Assembly: GCF_020102855.1 (NCBI RefSeq)
Contig: NZ_JADHZD010000001.1
Location: 186,001-250,000 of the forward strand
Direction: 5' to 3'
Origin: Nocardioides lacusdianchii
GTDB lineage: Bacteria > Actinomycetota > Actinomycetes > Propionibacteriales > Nocardioidaceae
DNA length: 64,000 bases
The notes under the pieces are model-generated. The model was not told the DNA's origin and did not search any database. It worked only from the letters and a program-made list of their open reading frames with translations. Numbering within the stretch: position 1 is the stretch's first letter; every line of letters begins with the position of its first letter. Of this stretch, positions 8,327 through 16,336 are shown piece by piece. A program made the translations under genes and the position numbers.

Positions 8327-9316
8327 GTGGATCACCAGCTCACGACCGTCGGGGCCTCACTGGCCCGGAGCGACGAACGCATGCTCACCGGCCGCAACGC
8401 CGCAGGCCGGGTCTGGAAGACCGGCTTCGTCGGCCTCGACCCGCTGATCGGCGGTGGGATGCGGGCAGGCTCGCTGGTGCTGCTGGCCGGGCCGCAGGGT
8501 CTCGGCAAGTCCACCTTCGCCCTCCAGGTCGCGCGCAACAACGCCGCGACCGGGCGGCCGGTCATCTTCTTCTCCTACGAGCACGACGCCGAGGACATCA
8601 CCCAGAAGCTCATCGCCATGGAGGCTGGTGAGCTCGACGAGTCCGACCAGGTGCGGGTCAACAGCATCCGGTCAATCTTCGACGACCTGTGGGTCAGCTC
8701 GCTCGAGCACCGCCTCGAGTCCGTGCCGTGCGGCGTCGAGGCACTCGCCCGGGTCTCGCACTACAGCGAGATGCTCTTCGTGCACCGCTCGACCGGGACC
8801 CGCACCGACCTCGCCGCGATCCAGAACGCCATCGAGGCCGTGCGCGAGCTGTCGGGCACGACCCCGCTCGTGATCGTCGACTACCTGCAGAAGGTGAAGA
8901 CCCAGCACCCGGACGAGGACGACAGCTCGACCGAGATCGTCGAGGGCCTCAAGGACCTCGCCATCGACATCAACGCCCCGGTGCTGGCGATCGCCGCGGC
9001 CGAGAAGGCGGCACTGCGCTCGGGCAAGCGGATGCGCGCGAGCGACCTGCGCGGCTCCAGCGCGCTGGCGTACGAGGCCGACGTCGTGCTGGTGCTGAAC
9101 AACAAGTTCGACATCGTCGCGCGCCACCACCTGACCTACGACCTCAGCAACGCCGAGCGGTTCCGTGACTTCGCCGTCCTCACGGTGGAGAAGAACCGCT
9201 TCGGGCGCGACGGCGTCGTGCTGCAGTTCCGGACCCGCTTCGACCAGGGCCGGTACGAGCACGAGGGCACCGAGGTCAAGGAGCAGCTGATCGACGAGCG
9301 CGTCTTCCGCGAGTGA
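8327..9316 (+). CDS. DnaB-like helicase C-terminal domain ATPase (RecA fold), no N-terminal domain
   Basis: About 329 residues from GTG 8327. It has a RecA/KaiC/DnaB core: Walker A GPQGLGKST, Walker B-like TPLVIVDYLQKVK, and the DnaB segment MRASDLRGSSALAYEADVVL followed by VEKNRFGRDGVV. A short start segment takes the place of the DnaB N-terminal dimerisation domain, so this is not the replicative helicase, which is about 450 residues. The role is unknown; DnaB-C-only proteins may load on DNA or act as KaiC-like ATPases. It is transcribed opposite to the flanking ribosomal genes and ends in a strong shared hairpin. Start uncertain: no clear Shine-Dalgarno; an in-frame ATG lies about 18 codons later at ERMLTGRN. 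Confidence 0.8.
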   Translation: MDHQLTTVGASLARSDERMLTGRNAAGRVWKTGFVGLDPLIGGGMRAGSLVLLAGPQGLGKSTFALQVARNNAATGRPVIFFSYEHDAEDITQKLIAMEAGELDESDQVRVNSIRSIFDDLWVSSLEHRLESVPCGVEALARVSHYSEMLFVHRSTGTRTDLAAIQNAIEAVRELSGTTPLVIVDYLQKVKTQHPDEDDSSTEIVEGLKDLAIDINAPVLAIAAAEKAALRSGKRMRASDLRGSSALAYEADVVLVLNNKFDIVARHHLTYDLSNAERFRDFAVLTVEKNRFGRDGVVLQFRTRFDQGRYEHEGTEVKEQLIDERVFRE

Positions 9317-9338
9317 GGCCCGCGAGCCCGCCGTGACG

Positions 9339-9381
9339 ACGAGGGGCGTACGCACTGGTGGTCAGTGCGTACGCCCCTCGT
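9339..9381. terminator. Bidirectional terminator, 19-bp perfect stem
   Basis: ACGAGGGGCGTACGCACTG pairs with its exact complement across a 5-nt loop. It lies between the 3' ends of the plus-strand ATPase gene and the minus-strand lipoprotein gene, so it can stop both transcripts. Confidence 0.9.
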
Positions 9382-9402
9382 GTCGCGCCGAGCCGGAGCG
9401 GG

Positions 9403-10266
9403 TCAGGCGCCGGGGAAGTCCTCGGTGACCTCGCTGGCCGGCGGGGCCTCGATCTCGACGTCGGTGCCGAAGTCGGAGTAGGTGCCCTCGGTGCTCGAGG
9501 TCGTGGGCTGGCCGCCGCCGACGGCGGGGACCTCGATGGTCTGGGCGAACTTGCGCGGCAGGTTGTCGGCGTCGACCCACATCTCGGTCACCAGCTCCTT
9601 CGGCAGCATGTCCGCCATCGCGGCGGGGAACTCCATGGCGGCGAGGTACTTCGCGGGGTCGAGGGTGATCCGGTAGTGGTTGGTGGCCACCCCGTCGACG
9701 TCCTCGGCCCCGACCAGCTCGAGCTTCTTGGGCTCCTCGAGGGCCTTGAACATCACCTCGGGGTCGGTGGCCTTGCCGATCATCCCGAAGAGCGAGTTCG
9801 GGTCGCTGAGGTCGATCTTGACCCACTTGTCGCCGGTGCCGAGCTCGGGCGACTTCATGTACATCGCCTGGCCCAGCAAGATCAGCTCCATCTGCTGCGC
9901 GCCGGTGCTCGAGGCCTTCATCTCGATGCCGTCGTCGCCGTAGCGCGCCTCGCCGGTCATGGTCTGGCCCTGGCCGGCGGCGTCGGTGACCGTCTCGAAG
10001 GTGAAGGTCTCCGCCTCGCGCATCGCCTCCATCACGGCCGGGTAGAAGTCCGCGGCCGACAGCTCGCTGGGCGCCTCGTCGCTGGACTCGTCGTCGGCGA
10101 CGGGCTCGTCGCCGGAGTCGTCGGCGCTGGTGTCGCTCGACTCGTCGGTCGCCGAGCTCGAGGAGTCCGAGGCGGAGTCGTCGCTGCTGCAGGCGGTGGC
10201 TCCCACGCCGATCGTCAGCACCAGGGCGGCGGAGCCGAGGCGGCGGGCAAGGGGCGTGAGGCGCAT
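9403..10266 (-). CDS. Secreted lipoprotein, LppX/LprG-like
   Basis: 287 residues from ATG 10266, preceded by AGGAGA at 6 nt; an ATG 15 nt upstream lacks this spacing. A signal peptide ends in a lipobox-like ATAC (Cys about 26), followed by a Ser/Asp/Glu-rich linker of about 50 residues and a domain of about 200 residues with alternating strands (DGIEMKASSTGAQQMELILL, AMYMKSPELGTGDKWVKIDL, VTEMWVDADNLPRKF). This pattern fits LppX/LprAFG or LolA-like lipid-binding lipoproteins. A role in moving lipids across the cell envelope is inferred from the fold only. It sits alone between rplA and the DnaB-C ATPase gene. Confidence 0.75.
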   Translation of the reverse strand: MRLTPLARRLGSAALVLTIGVGATACSSDDSASDSSSSATDESSDTSADDSGDEPVADDESSDEAPSELSAADFYPAVMEAMREAETFTFETVTDAAGQGQTMTGEARYGDDGIEMKASSTGAQQMELILLGQAMYMKSPELGTGDKWVKIDLSDPNSLFGMIGKATDPEVMFKALEEPKKLELVGAEDVDGVATNHYRITLDPAKYLAAMEFPAAMADMLPKELVTEMWVDADNLPRKFAQTIEVPAVGGGQPTTSSTEGTYSDFGTDVEIEAPPASEVTEDFPGA

Positions 10267-10381
10267 GGTGTCTCCTGACACGGACGAGGACGAGCGGCAA
10301 GCAGGGCGCTTGGTGCCTTCCTACCCGATGCTTCCACACCGAAACGCCGCGGCCGGACGGCAGCCCACCGGGACATGCAGA

Positions 10382-10417
10382 TCGGCCCGGCCACCCCGCG
10401 AGGGGGGACCGGGCCGA
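10382..10417 (-). terminator. Terminator after rplKA
   Basis: TCGGCCCGG pairs with CCGGGCCGA, with an inner C-rich/G-rich extension containing two mismatches and a GCGA loop. It starts 35 nt after the rplA stop. Confidence 0.75.
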
Positions 10418-10452
10418 CACGGCGGTCACGGACCCGTGGGGTCCGGCGAGGA

Positions 10453-11175
10453 TCAGGCCTGGTCGGCCTCGTCCTCCGACGCGACGTTCTTGATGCGGTT
10501 GGGGTCGACCTGGATGCCGGGGCCCATCGTCGTGGAGACGGTGATCTTCTTGATGTAGCGACCCTTGGAGCTGGCCGGCTTGAGCCGCAGCACCTCGTCG
10601 AGGGCAGCGGCGTAGTTCTCCGCGAGCTGGGCCTCGGAGAAGGACGCCTTGCCGATGATGAAGTGCAGGTTGGCGTGGCGGTCGACGCGGAACTCGATCT
10701 TGCCGCCCTTGATGTCCGTGACGGCCTTGGCGACGTCGGGGGTCACCGTGCCCGTCTTCGGGTTCGGCATGAGGGAGCGCGGGCCGAGGACGCGACCGAG
10801 GCGACCGACCTTGCCCATCATGTCGGGGGTCGCGACGACGGCGTCGAAGTCGAGCCAGCCGCCGGCGACCTTCTCGATCAGCTCGTCGCTGCCGACGAAC
10901 TCGGCGCCGGCCTCACGGGCGGCGTCGGCCTTGTCGCCGTTCGCGAACACGAGGACGCGGGCGGTCTTGCCGGTGCCGTGCGGGAGGTTGACGGTGCCGC
11001 GGACCATCTGGTCGGCCTTGCGCGGGTCGACACCCAGGCGCATGACGACGTCGAGGGTCTCGTCGAACTTCTTCTTGGAGCCGGACTTGGCGATCTTGAT
11101 GGCTGCCAGCGGGGCGTAGAGCTCGTCCTGGTCGAACGCCTCAGCCGCTGCGCGGTAGGTCTTGCTGCGCTGCAT
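10453..11175 (-). CDS. rplA: 50S ribosomal protein L1
   Basis: 240 residues. Landmarks are [20 protein letters not shown], the RNA-binding segments [20 protein letters not shown] and [20 protein letters not shown], and the C-terminal [16 protein letters not shown]1 binds the 23S rRNA stalk at the E-site and typically represses its own operon. It follows rplK by 62 nt on the same strand and ends with a terminator, giving an rplK-rplA transcription unit separate from rplJL. The C-terminus has a short acidic end (ASEDEADQA). Confidence 0.98.
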   Translation of the reverse strand: MQRSKTYRAAAEAFDQDELYAPLAAIKIAKSGSKKKFDETLDVVMRLGVDPRKADQMVRGTVNLPHGTGKTARVLVFANGDKADAAREAGAEFVGSDELIEKVAGGWLDFDAVVATPDMMGKVGRLGRVLGPRSLMPNPKTGTVTPDVAKAVTDIKGGKIEFRVDRHANLHFIIGKASFSEAQLAENYAAALDEVLRLKPASSKGRYIKKITVSTTMGPGIQVDPNRIKNVASEDEADQA

Positions 11176-11237
11176 TGTCTTCTCGTTTCTGTGGTGCGAA
11201 GGATGTGGTCAGCGAGCCAGCGCGGCTCTCCCACGGA

Positions 11238-11666
11238 TCAGTCGGTCGTGATGCCCATCGAGCGGGCGGTGCCCTCGACGATCTTCATGGCGGCGTCGAT
11301 GTCGTTGGCGTTGAGGTCGGGGAGCTTGGTCGTCGCGATCTCGCGGACCTGGTCCTTGGTCAGCTTGCCGACCTTCTCCTTGTGCGGGACGCCGGAGCCC
11401 TTGGAGAGACCGGCGGCCTTCTTGATGAGCTCGGCGGCCGGAGGGGTCTTGGTGATGAACTCGAACGAGCGGTCCTCGTAGATGGTGATCTCGACGGGGA
11501 TCACGTTGCCGCGCATGGACTCGGTCTGGGCGTTGTAGGCCTTGCAGAAGTCCATGATGTTGACGCCGTGCGGGCCGAGCGCCGTACCGACCGGCGGGGC
11601 CGGGGTGGCCGAACCGGCCTGCAGCTGCACCTTGACGAGTGCGGCGATCTTCTTCTTGGGAGGCAT
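11238..11666 (-). CDS. rplK: 50S ribosomal protein L11
   Basis: 142 residues, standard length. N-terminal [18 protein letters not shown], the conserved [20 protein letters not shown] loop that contacts release factors and thiopeptide antibiotics, and the C-terminal rRNA-binding domain ([20 protein letters not shown]). It forms the GTPase-associated centre with 23S rRNA and L10/L12. It precedes rplA in one operon. ATG 11666 has a GAGAAAGAGAAGG purine stretch upstream as ribosome-binding site. Confidence 0.99.
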   Translation of the reverse strand: MPPKKKIAALVKVQLQAGSATPAPPVGTALGPHGVNIMDFCKAYNAQTESMRGNVIPVEITIYEDRSFEFITKTPPAAELIKKAAGLSKGSGVPHKEKVGKLTKDQVREIATTKLPDLNANDIDAAMKIVEGTARSMGITTD

Positions 11667-11778
11667 AGCCTTCTCTTTCTCTCATGTGGTCATGACGAGG
11701 GCACTTCGCCCCCTGCCACGGGTTGTCGCTACTGCATTGTCGCCCTGACTCGGGCTCACCGTGAAATTGAGCCTTCAC

Positions 11779-11843
11779 GGGTTTCGAGACGCGTCACCCG
11801 GTCGCTTGCTTCGCAGCGCGTCCGGGTCGACGCTCCTCAACCT
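11779..11843 (-). repeat. Dispersed palindromic repeat, variant copy
   Basis: Read on the minus strand it runs from GGTTGAGGAGCG to GCGTCTCGAAACCC, with an internal stem (ACCCGG/CCGGGT around a CGCT/AGCG hairpin). The layout, GGT-x-GAG at one end and TCTCGAAACC/TATCGAGACC at the other with a foldable centre, matches the copies at 16206-16274, 50282-50430 and 51284-51358, though this is the most diverged. Confidence 0.55.
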
Positions 11844-11854
11844 CTTCGCTGATC

Positions 11855-11876
11855 GGGATCGAGCAAGCTCGATCCC
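11855..11876 (-). terminator. Hairpin after nusG, probable terminator
   Basis: GGGATCGAGC/GCTCGATCCC is a perfect 10-bp inverted repeat with a 2-nt centre, 5 nt beyond the nusG stop codon. It may terminate the secE-nusG transcript before rplK. Confidence 0.6.
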
Positions 11877-11880
11877 GCGC

Positions 11881-12672
11881 TCAGACCTTCTGGATCTGGC
11901 TGAAGCTGAGCTCGACCGGGGTCTCGCGGCCGAAGATCTCGACGAGGGCCTTGACGCGCTGGGACTCGGCGTTGATCTCGGTGATCGTCGCGTGGAGCGT
12001 GGCGAACGGGCCGTCGACCACCATGACCGAGTCGGACACGTCGAAGTCGGCCACCTCGACCGGCTTGCGCGGGGTGGTGGAGGCGCCCTTCTCGCCGGAG
12101 GCGGCGGCCTCGGCCTCGGCGACGGCCACGACGGCGGGCGCCAACATGTCCTCGACCTCGCTCATGCTGAGCGGGACCGGCTGGTGGCTGTGGCCCACGA
12201 AGCCGGTGACCGACGGCGTGTGGCGAACGGCCGACCAGGACTCGTCGGTCAGGTCCATGCGGACCAGGACGTAGCCGGGGAGCACGGTGCGGGTGACCAT
12301 CTTGCGCTGGCCGTTCTTGATCTCCGCGACCTCCTCGGTGGGGACCACGATCTCGTGGATGTAGTCCTCCATGTTGAGGGAGATGATGCGGTTCTCGAGG
12401 TTGTGCTTGACCCGCTTCTCCATGCCGGAGTAGGTGTGCACGACGAACCAGTCGCCGGGCTTGGCCCACAGCTCGCGGCGGAACGCCTCGAGCGGGTCGT
12501 TCTCGTCGGGCTCGTCGTCGGAGCCGGACTCGTCCTCGGCGGACTCGTCCTCGGCGCTCGCGTCGGTCACGTCCTCGACCTCGACGGCGTCGTCGACGGC
12601 GCCCTCCGTGGTCGCCTCGTCGAGCGACTCGACCTGGTCGTCGACCTGGTCCACGTCATTGTTCTCAGACAC
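11881..12672 (-). CDS. nusG: Transcription termination/antitermination protein NusG
   Basis: 263 residues from GTG 12672, chosen because GGAG sits about 7 nt before it; longer in-frame readings exist. An acidic, Asp/Glu/Val-rich extension (about residues 1-60) precedes the NGN domain ([22 protein letters not shown] ... [12 protein letters not shown]) and the KOW domain ([18 protein letters not shown] ... [18 protein letters not shown]). Between NGN and KOW there is an Ala/Glu-rich linker. NusG binds RNA polymerase and connects it with Rho or the ribosome. It lies downstream of secE on the same strand, the common secE-nusG-rplK order. Confidence 0.97.
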   Translation of the reverse strand: MSENNDVDQVDDQVESLDEATTEGAVDDAVEVEDVTDASAEDESAEDESGSDDEPDENDPLEAFRRELWAKPGDWFVVHTYSGMEKRVKHNLENRIISLNMEDYIHEIVVPTEEVAEIKNGQRKMVTRTVLPGYVLVRMDLTDESWSAVRHTPSVTGFVGHSHQPVPLSMSEVEDMLAPAVVAVAEAEAAASGEKGASTTPRKPVEVADFDVSDSVMVVDGPFATLHATITEINAESQRVKALVEIFGRETPVELSFSQIQKV

Positions 12673-12781
12673 GTCTTCACTCCGTACGTCGTTGCTGGTG
12701 GTCCGGTGCGGGACCGGGGCCGGGCTCACCCGGCGGGATCAGTGCGGCGGAACCGCTGCGGGACGCGCGCTGGTCAGCGGG

Positions 12782-13036
12782 TCACTGGGTGCCGCTGCCG
12801 GTGAAGACCTCGAAGACCAGCCTTCCGAAGGCCAGGTCGAGGAGCGTCACGATGGCCATCACGGCGATGACGAAGACCAGCACGACGAAGAAGTAGGTGA
12901 TGAGCTGCTGCTGGGTGGGCCACACCACCTTGCGGAGCTCGGCCACCACCTGGCGCAGGAACGTGACGGGGCTGGTGCGCCCACGGTCGTCGCCGCGCGA
13001 GTCGCGCCGGTCCTGAACCGCGTTGCCGTCGGCCAC
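12782..13036 (-). CDS. secE: Preprotein translocase subunit SecE
   Basis: 84 residues from GTG 13036, with AAGGTGG upstream. A charged N-terminal region (about 1-25) is followed by the amphipathic SecE motif VVAELRKVVWPTQQQL and one transmembrane helix (about 48-70, FFVVLVFVIAVMAIVTLLDL). SecE clamps SecY in the Sec translocon. It is transcribed with nusG, 109 nt downstream, and directly follows tRNA-Trp, the trpT-secE-nusG arrangement known from other actinobacteria. Long open frames that read through this gene and the tRNA are not genes. Confidence 0.96.
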   Translation of the reverse strand: MADGNAVQDRRDSRGDDRGRTSPVTFLRQVVAELRKVVWPTQQQLITYFFVVLVFVIAVMAIVTLLDLAFGRLVFEVFTGSGTQ

Positions 13037-13077
13037 GTTTCCCACCTTCGTCGTTGTTGCTGTGCAGTGTTTCCTCG

Positions 13078-13150
13078 CAGGGCACGAGGGACTTGAACCC
13101 CCAACCTTCGGTTTTGGAGACCGATGCTCTGCCAGTTGAGCTAGTGCCCT
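13078..13150 (-). tRNA. trpT: tRNA-Trp (anticodon CCA)
   Basis: 73 nt without encoded CCA. A 7-bp acceptor stem AGGGCAC/GTGCCCT, discriminator G, D-arm, anticodon loop CTCCAAA with CCA, and T-arm (GGTTCAAGTCC) are all present. It precedes secE by 41 nt on the same strand and may be processed from a shared transcript. Confidence 0.97.
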
Positions 13151-13263
13151 CCGGTGGTCCCGCCCCCGCGTTGACGGGGCATGCCGCAGCATGTGGTGAA
13201 ACCACCAATCGGGAAGCATACGGGGCGGGTCCAGCCTGCGTCGAACCGGCGGGGTCGCCCGCC

Positions 13264-13269
13264 TACGAT
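13264..13269 (+). promoter_or_regulatory. -10 box for a leaderless adenosine deaminase mRNA
   Basis: TACGAT lies 7 nt before ATG 13277, so the transcript would start at or next to the start codon. No Shine-Dalgarno is present upstream of the ATG. Confidence 0.5.
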
Positions 13270-13276
13270 TCGACCC

Positions 13277-14308
13277 ATGGCGGACCAGGGGGCACAGCAG
13301 CCGCGTGAGGTGTCGCGACTTCCCAAGGCGCACCTGCACCTGCACTTCACCGGCTCGATGCGCCACGGCACGCTGCTCGAGCTCGCCGAGCGCGACGGCA
13401 TCGTGCTCCCCGACTCGCTGGTGGAGGACTGGCCGCCGCTCCTCAGCGCCGCCGACGAGAAGGGCTGGTTCCGCTTCCAGCGCCTCTACGACGTGGCGCG
13501 CTCGGTGCTGCGCACGCCCGACGACGTACGCCGCCTGGTGCTCGAGGCGGCCGAGGACGACGTGCGCGACGGCGGGCGCTGGCTGGAGATCCAGGTCGAC
13601 CCGAGTGGCTACGCCGCGCGCTTCGGCGGCATCACCGAGTTCACCGACCTGGTGCTCGACTGCGTCCGGGACGCCTCCGAGCGCACCGGCCTGGGCATCG
13701 CGGTGGTGATCGCCGCCAACCGCACGCGCCACCCGCTCGATGCCCGCACCCTGGCGCGGCTCGCGGCGCAGTACGCCGGGCGCGGGGTGGTCGGCTTCGG
13801 GCTGTCCAACGACGAGCGGCGCGGGCGCACCGAGGACTTCGAGGGCGCCTTCCGGATCGCCGAGCGCGCGGGGCTGATGCTCGTGCCGCACGGCGGCGAG
13901 CTGCGCGGCCCCGACCACGTCCGCACCTGCCTCGAGCACCTTGGGGCGCAGCGGCTGGGGCACGGCGTACGCAGTGCGGAGGACCCCGACCTGCTCGACC
14001 GCCTGGTCGAGGCCGGCGTCGCGCTCGAGGTGTGCCCGGTCTCCAACGTCTCGCTCGGGGTTTACTCCGACCTCACCTCGGTGCCGCTCCCCCAGCTGCT
14101 GGCTGCCGGGGCGACGGTCGCGCTCGGCGCCGACGACCCGCTGCTCTTCGGCTCGCGCCTGGCCGGGCAGTACGCCACGATGCGTGCCGCCCACGACCTC
14201 GATGACGCCACCCTGGCCCGGCTCGCCGAGATGTCCTTCGCGGCCTCCCGGGCGCCGTCCGACGTGCTCGAGGCGGCTCGTCGCGACATCGCCACCTGGC
14301 TCGCCTGA
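13277..14308 (+). CDS. Adenosine deaminase-family protein
   Basis: 343 residues. The amidohydrolase metal motif KAHLHLHFTGS (His21/His23 region) is at the N-terminus, followed by GFGLSNDE, the catalytic-Glu/His region VPHGGELRGPDH (HAGE in canonical enzymes), QRLGHGVR and the metal Asp region LGADDPLLFG. These support a Zn-dependent purine nucleoside or adenine deaminase, acting in purine salvage. HGGE in place of HAGE and GADDP in place of (N)TDDP are small departures, so substrate preference (adenosine, adenine, or modified purine) is open. The gene lies divergent from tRNA-Trp and convergent with murB, with no partner genes. ATG 13277 fits the leaderless -10 box 7 nt upstream. Confidence 0.85.
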   Translation: MADQGAQQPREVSRLPKAHLHLHFTGSMRHGTLLELAERDGIVLPDSLVEDWPPLLSAADEKGWFRFQRLYDVARSVLRTPDDVRRLVLEAAEDDVRDGGRWLEIQVDPSGYAARFGGITEFTDLVLDCVRDASERTGLGIAVVIAANRTRHPLDARTLARLAAQYAGRGVVGFGLSNDERRGRTEDFEGAFRIAERAGLMLVPHGGELRGPDHVRTCLEHLGAQRLGHGVRSAEDPDLLDRLVEAGVALEVCPVSNVSLGVYSDLTSVPLPQLLAAGATVALGADDPLLFGSRLAGQYATMRAAHDLDDATLARLAEMSFAASRAPSDVLEAARRDIATWLA

Positions 14309-14312
14309 GACG

Positions 14313-15365
14313 TCAGAGCGAACAGCCGACGGTGACCGGCTCGTTGACCAGGCGGACGCCGAAGCGGGCCTCGACGCCGTCGCGCACCTCGCGGGCGAGG
14401 GCGAGCAGCTCCTCGGTGGTGGCGCCGCCGCGGTTGGTGAGGGCGAGGGTGTGCTTGGTGGACAGCGCCACCCGCTCCCCCGCGGACCCGCTGACGTAGC
14501 CCTTGCCGAAGCCGGCGTGCTCGATGAGCCAGGCGGCGCTCGACTTCACCGTGCCGTCGGGCTGCTCCCAGCGGGGTGCGGCGTCGGGAAGCGCGGCGGC
14601 CTGCTCGGGCGTGAGGAAGGGGTTGGTGAAGAACGACCCCGCGCTCCACGTGTCGTGGTCACCCGGGTCGAGCACCATGCCCTTGCCGGCCCGCAGGGCC
14701 AGCACCGCGTCGCGTACGTCGGCCAGGGGGGCGCGCTCGCCGACCTCGACGCCGAGGTGGCGGGCGAGCTCGGCGTACTCCACCGGGGCGGCCAGCGCGC
14801 CGACGCGCAGCTGGAAGGTCACCTCGAGGACGAGGTAGCGGCCGGGGTCGGCCTTGAAGCGGCTGTGGCGGTAGCCGAAGCCGCAGTCCCCCGCGGCGAA
14901 GGTGCGCTGGGTGCGCTCGACGCGGTCCCAGGTGCGGACCCGGGAGATGGTCTGGGAGACGTCCTGGCCGTAGGCGCCGACGTTCTGGATCGGCGTCGAG
15001 CCGACCGCGCCGGGGATGCCGGACAGCGCCTCGATGCCGGACCAGCCGCGCGCGACGGCCCGGGCGACGAGCGCGTCCCAGTCCTCGCCCGCGGCGACCC
15101 TGACCTCGACTCCTCCGCACTGGGGGCCTGCGTCGACGTCGTCGGGCTCGGCGTGCACGCCGGTCGTGGCGACCTGGACGACGAGACCGTCGAAGCCGTC
15201 GTCGGCGACGACCAGGTTGGAGCCGCCTGCCAGGACGAGGACCGGGGTCCCGGCGGCGTCGGCGTCCGCGACGGCGGTGACCAGCTCGGCCTCGGTGGTC
15301 GCGCGCACCCACGAGCGGCCGGGGCCGCCGAGGCGGAACGTCGTGTGGTCGCGCAGGTCAGGCAC
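14313..15365 (-). CDS. murB: UDP-N-acetylmuramate dehydrogenase MurB
   Basis: 350 residues from GTG 15365, which overlaps the upstream MaoC gene by 8 nt. An FAD-binding PCMH-type domain carries TTFRLGGPGRSWVRA, VLVLAGGSNLVVAD and LSGIPGAVGSTPIQNVGAYG; the C-terminal domain has WSAGSFFTNPFL (catalytic Ser region), SSAAWLIEHAGFGKGY and LALTNRGGATTEELLAL. It reduces UDP-GlcNAc-enolpyruvate to UDP-MurNAc in peptidoglycan synthesis. The length and lack of a loop between domains indicate a type I-like enzyme. Co-transcription with two MaoC-type dehydratase genes is the same arrangement seen in Streptomyces. Confidence 0.97.
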   Translation of the reverse strand: MPDLRDHTTFRLGGPGRSWVRATTEAELVTAVADADAAGTPVLVLAGGSNLVVADDGFDGLVVQVATTGVHAEPDDVDAGPQCGGVEVRVAAGEDWDALVARAVARGWSGIEALSGIPGAVGSTPIQNVGAYGQDVSQTISRVRTWDRVERTQRTFAAGDCGFGYRHSRFKADPGRYLVLEVTFQLRVGALAAPVEYAELARHLGVEVGERAPLADVRDAVLALRAGKGMVLDPGDHDTWSAGSFFTNPFLTPEQAAALPDAAPRWEQPDGTVKSSAAWLIEHAGFGKGYVSGSAGERVALSTKHTLALTNRGGATTEELLALAREVRDGVEARFGVRLVNEPVTVGCSL

Positions 15366-15762
15366 GGATCGTGGCCTCGCGCACCACGGCCTTGGGCATG
15401 CCCAGCACCTTCTGGCCCCCGCAGGTGACTTCGAGGGCGAGGGTGACCAGGCCGTCGGCCACCGACTTCACGGTGCCGGCGACCACGACGTCCGCGCCGC
15501 CCTCGGCGGGCACGACGACGGGGCTGGTGAACTTCGCGCCGAGGTCCACGACCTCCGCACCACCGGTCCACTCCGCGACCGCCCGGCCGACCAGCGCCAA
15601 GGTGTACATCCCGTGGGCGATGACGCCGGGCAGGCCGACGCTGCGCGCCACGTCCTCGTCCTGGTGGATCGGGTTGTGGTCGCCGCTGGCCTCCGCGTAG
15701 GCGACGAGGTCGGCGCGGGTGATCGTGAAGGTCTTCACCGGGAGGCTGTCGCCGGGGTTCAT
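15358..15762 (-). CDS. MaoC/HadB-like (R)-hydratase/dehydratase subunit
   Basis: 134 residues from ATG 15762, which overlaps the stop of the preceding gene (ATGA). The hydratase-2 catalytic motif is complete in YAEASGDHNPIHQDEDVARS (Asp-x-Asn-x2-His), followed by GLPGVIAHGMYTLALVGRAV. This single-hotdog protein is homologous to HadB, the catalytic subunit of the mycobacterial (3R)-hydroxyacyl-ACP dehydratase. It is coupled to the HadA-like subunit, so a heterodimer is likely. The organism shows no sign of mycolic acid synthesis here, so the substrate is probably a hydroxyacyl-ACP/CoA of ordinary fatty acid or polyketide metabolism; this is inference. Confidence 0.88.
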   Translation of the reverse strand: MNPGDSLPVKTFTITRADLVAYAEASGDHNPIHQDEDVARSVGLPGVIAHGMYTLALVGRAVAEWTGGAEVVDLGAKFTSPVVVPAEGGADVVVAGTVKSVADGLVTLALEVTCGGQKVLGMPKAVVREATIRA

Positions 15763-16166
15763 GCGGCACCTCCGGCGGAGTGGACGAGCGTGGCCTTGCC
15801 GGTGCACACGACCGCCCCCGTGGCGTCGGCGATCTCGCTGGCGGTGGCGATGATGTCGGCGCCGCCGATCTGGCGCAGGCCGGTCACGGTGAGCGTCGCG
15901 GTCAGCTCGTCGCCCGGCACGAGAGGGCGGGCGTAGGCGAAGCGCTGCTCGCCGTGGACGATGCGGTGCAGGTCGATCTGCTCGGCGTCGAGGAAGGCCT
16001 GCATGGCGTCGAAGGCGAGCACGATCGGGAAGGTCGGCGGGACCACGGAGCCGGCGTCGCCGGGGTGTCCCACGGCTGCGGCGAAGGCGCTGACGCGCTC
16101 GGGGGTCACGGTGAGGGGGGCCGGCGCGGGGAACTCGCGCCCCACCAGGGAGGGGTCGACGGGCAT
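15759..16166 (-). CDS. FAS1-like/HadA-type dehydratase partner (UPF0336 type)
   Basis: 135 residues. Hotdog-fold protein MPVDPSLVGREFPAPAPLTV ... HRIVHGEQRFAYARPLVPGDELTATL, the typical sequence of the non-catalytic HadA/HadC-like subunit that holds the acyl chain. It lacks the Asp-x-Asn-x2-His motif. It overlaps the HadB-like gene by 4 nt and is the first gene of a hadA-hadB-murB unit. A -10 box (TAGGGT) 6 nt before ATG 16166 indicates a leaderless transcript starting here, independent of rpmG. Confidence 0.88.
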   Translation of the reverse strand: MPVDPSLVGREFPAPAPLTVTPERVSAFAAAVGHPGDAGSVVPPTFPIVLAFDAMQAFLDAEQIDLHRIVHGEQRFAYARPLVPGDELTATLTVTGLRQIGGADIIATASEIADATGAVVCTGKATLVHSAGGAA

Positions 16167-16172
16167 GTCACG

Positions 16173-16178
16173 ACCCTA
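16173..16178 (-). promoter_or_regulatory. -10 box for a leaderless hadA-like/hadB-like/murB mRNA
   Basis: Minus-strand TAGGGT ends 6 nt before ATG 16166, placing the expected +1 on the start codon. Confidence 0.5.
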
Positions 16179-16205
16179 GCCGGGAGCGACGCAGTCGCAC
16201 ACGGC

Positions 16206-16274
16206 GTGGGTCGGGAGGTCGAGTGGCCCCGCGGCTGAGCTCGCGAAGCCGCGACGGGGCGTATCGAGACCCAC
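16206..16274 (+). repeat. Dispersed palindromic repeat, intergenic copy
   Basis: The unit contains GGTCGAGTGGCC and ends GGGGCGTATCGAGACCC. It can form a nested hairpin: GTGGGTC/GACCCAC outside, GCCCCGCGGCT with AGCCGC..CGGGGC inside. The end sequence matches copies at 50282-50430 and 51284-51358. It lies between rpmG and the hadA-like gene and may also act as the rpmG terminator. Confidence 0.7.
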
Positions 16275-16336
16275 GACCCTAGAACACACATCGACCCGCC
16301 CGAGAGTCTCGGACGGGTCGGCGGTGACGAAGAACG

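Larger units (their letters stand above)
11667..11880. other. Intergenic region between nusG and rplK
   Basis: The 214 bases hold no gene. They carry the rplK 5' region, a hairpin CCGTGAA/TTCACGG at 11759-11780, one copy of the dispersed palindromic repeat (11779-11843) and the hairpin at 11855-11876. A clear -35/-10 pair for rplK was not found. Confidence 0.6.
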
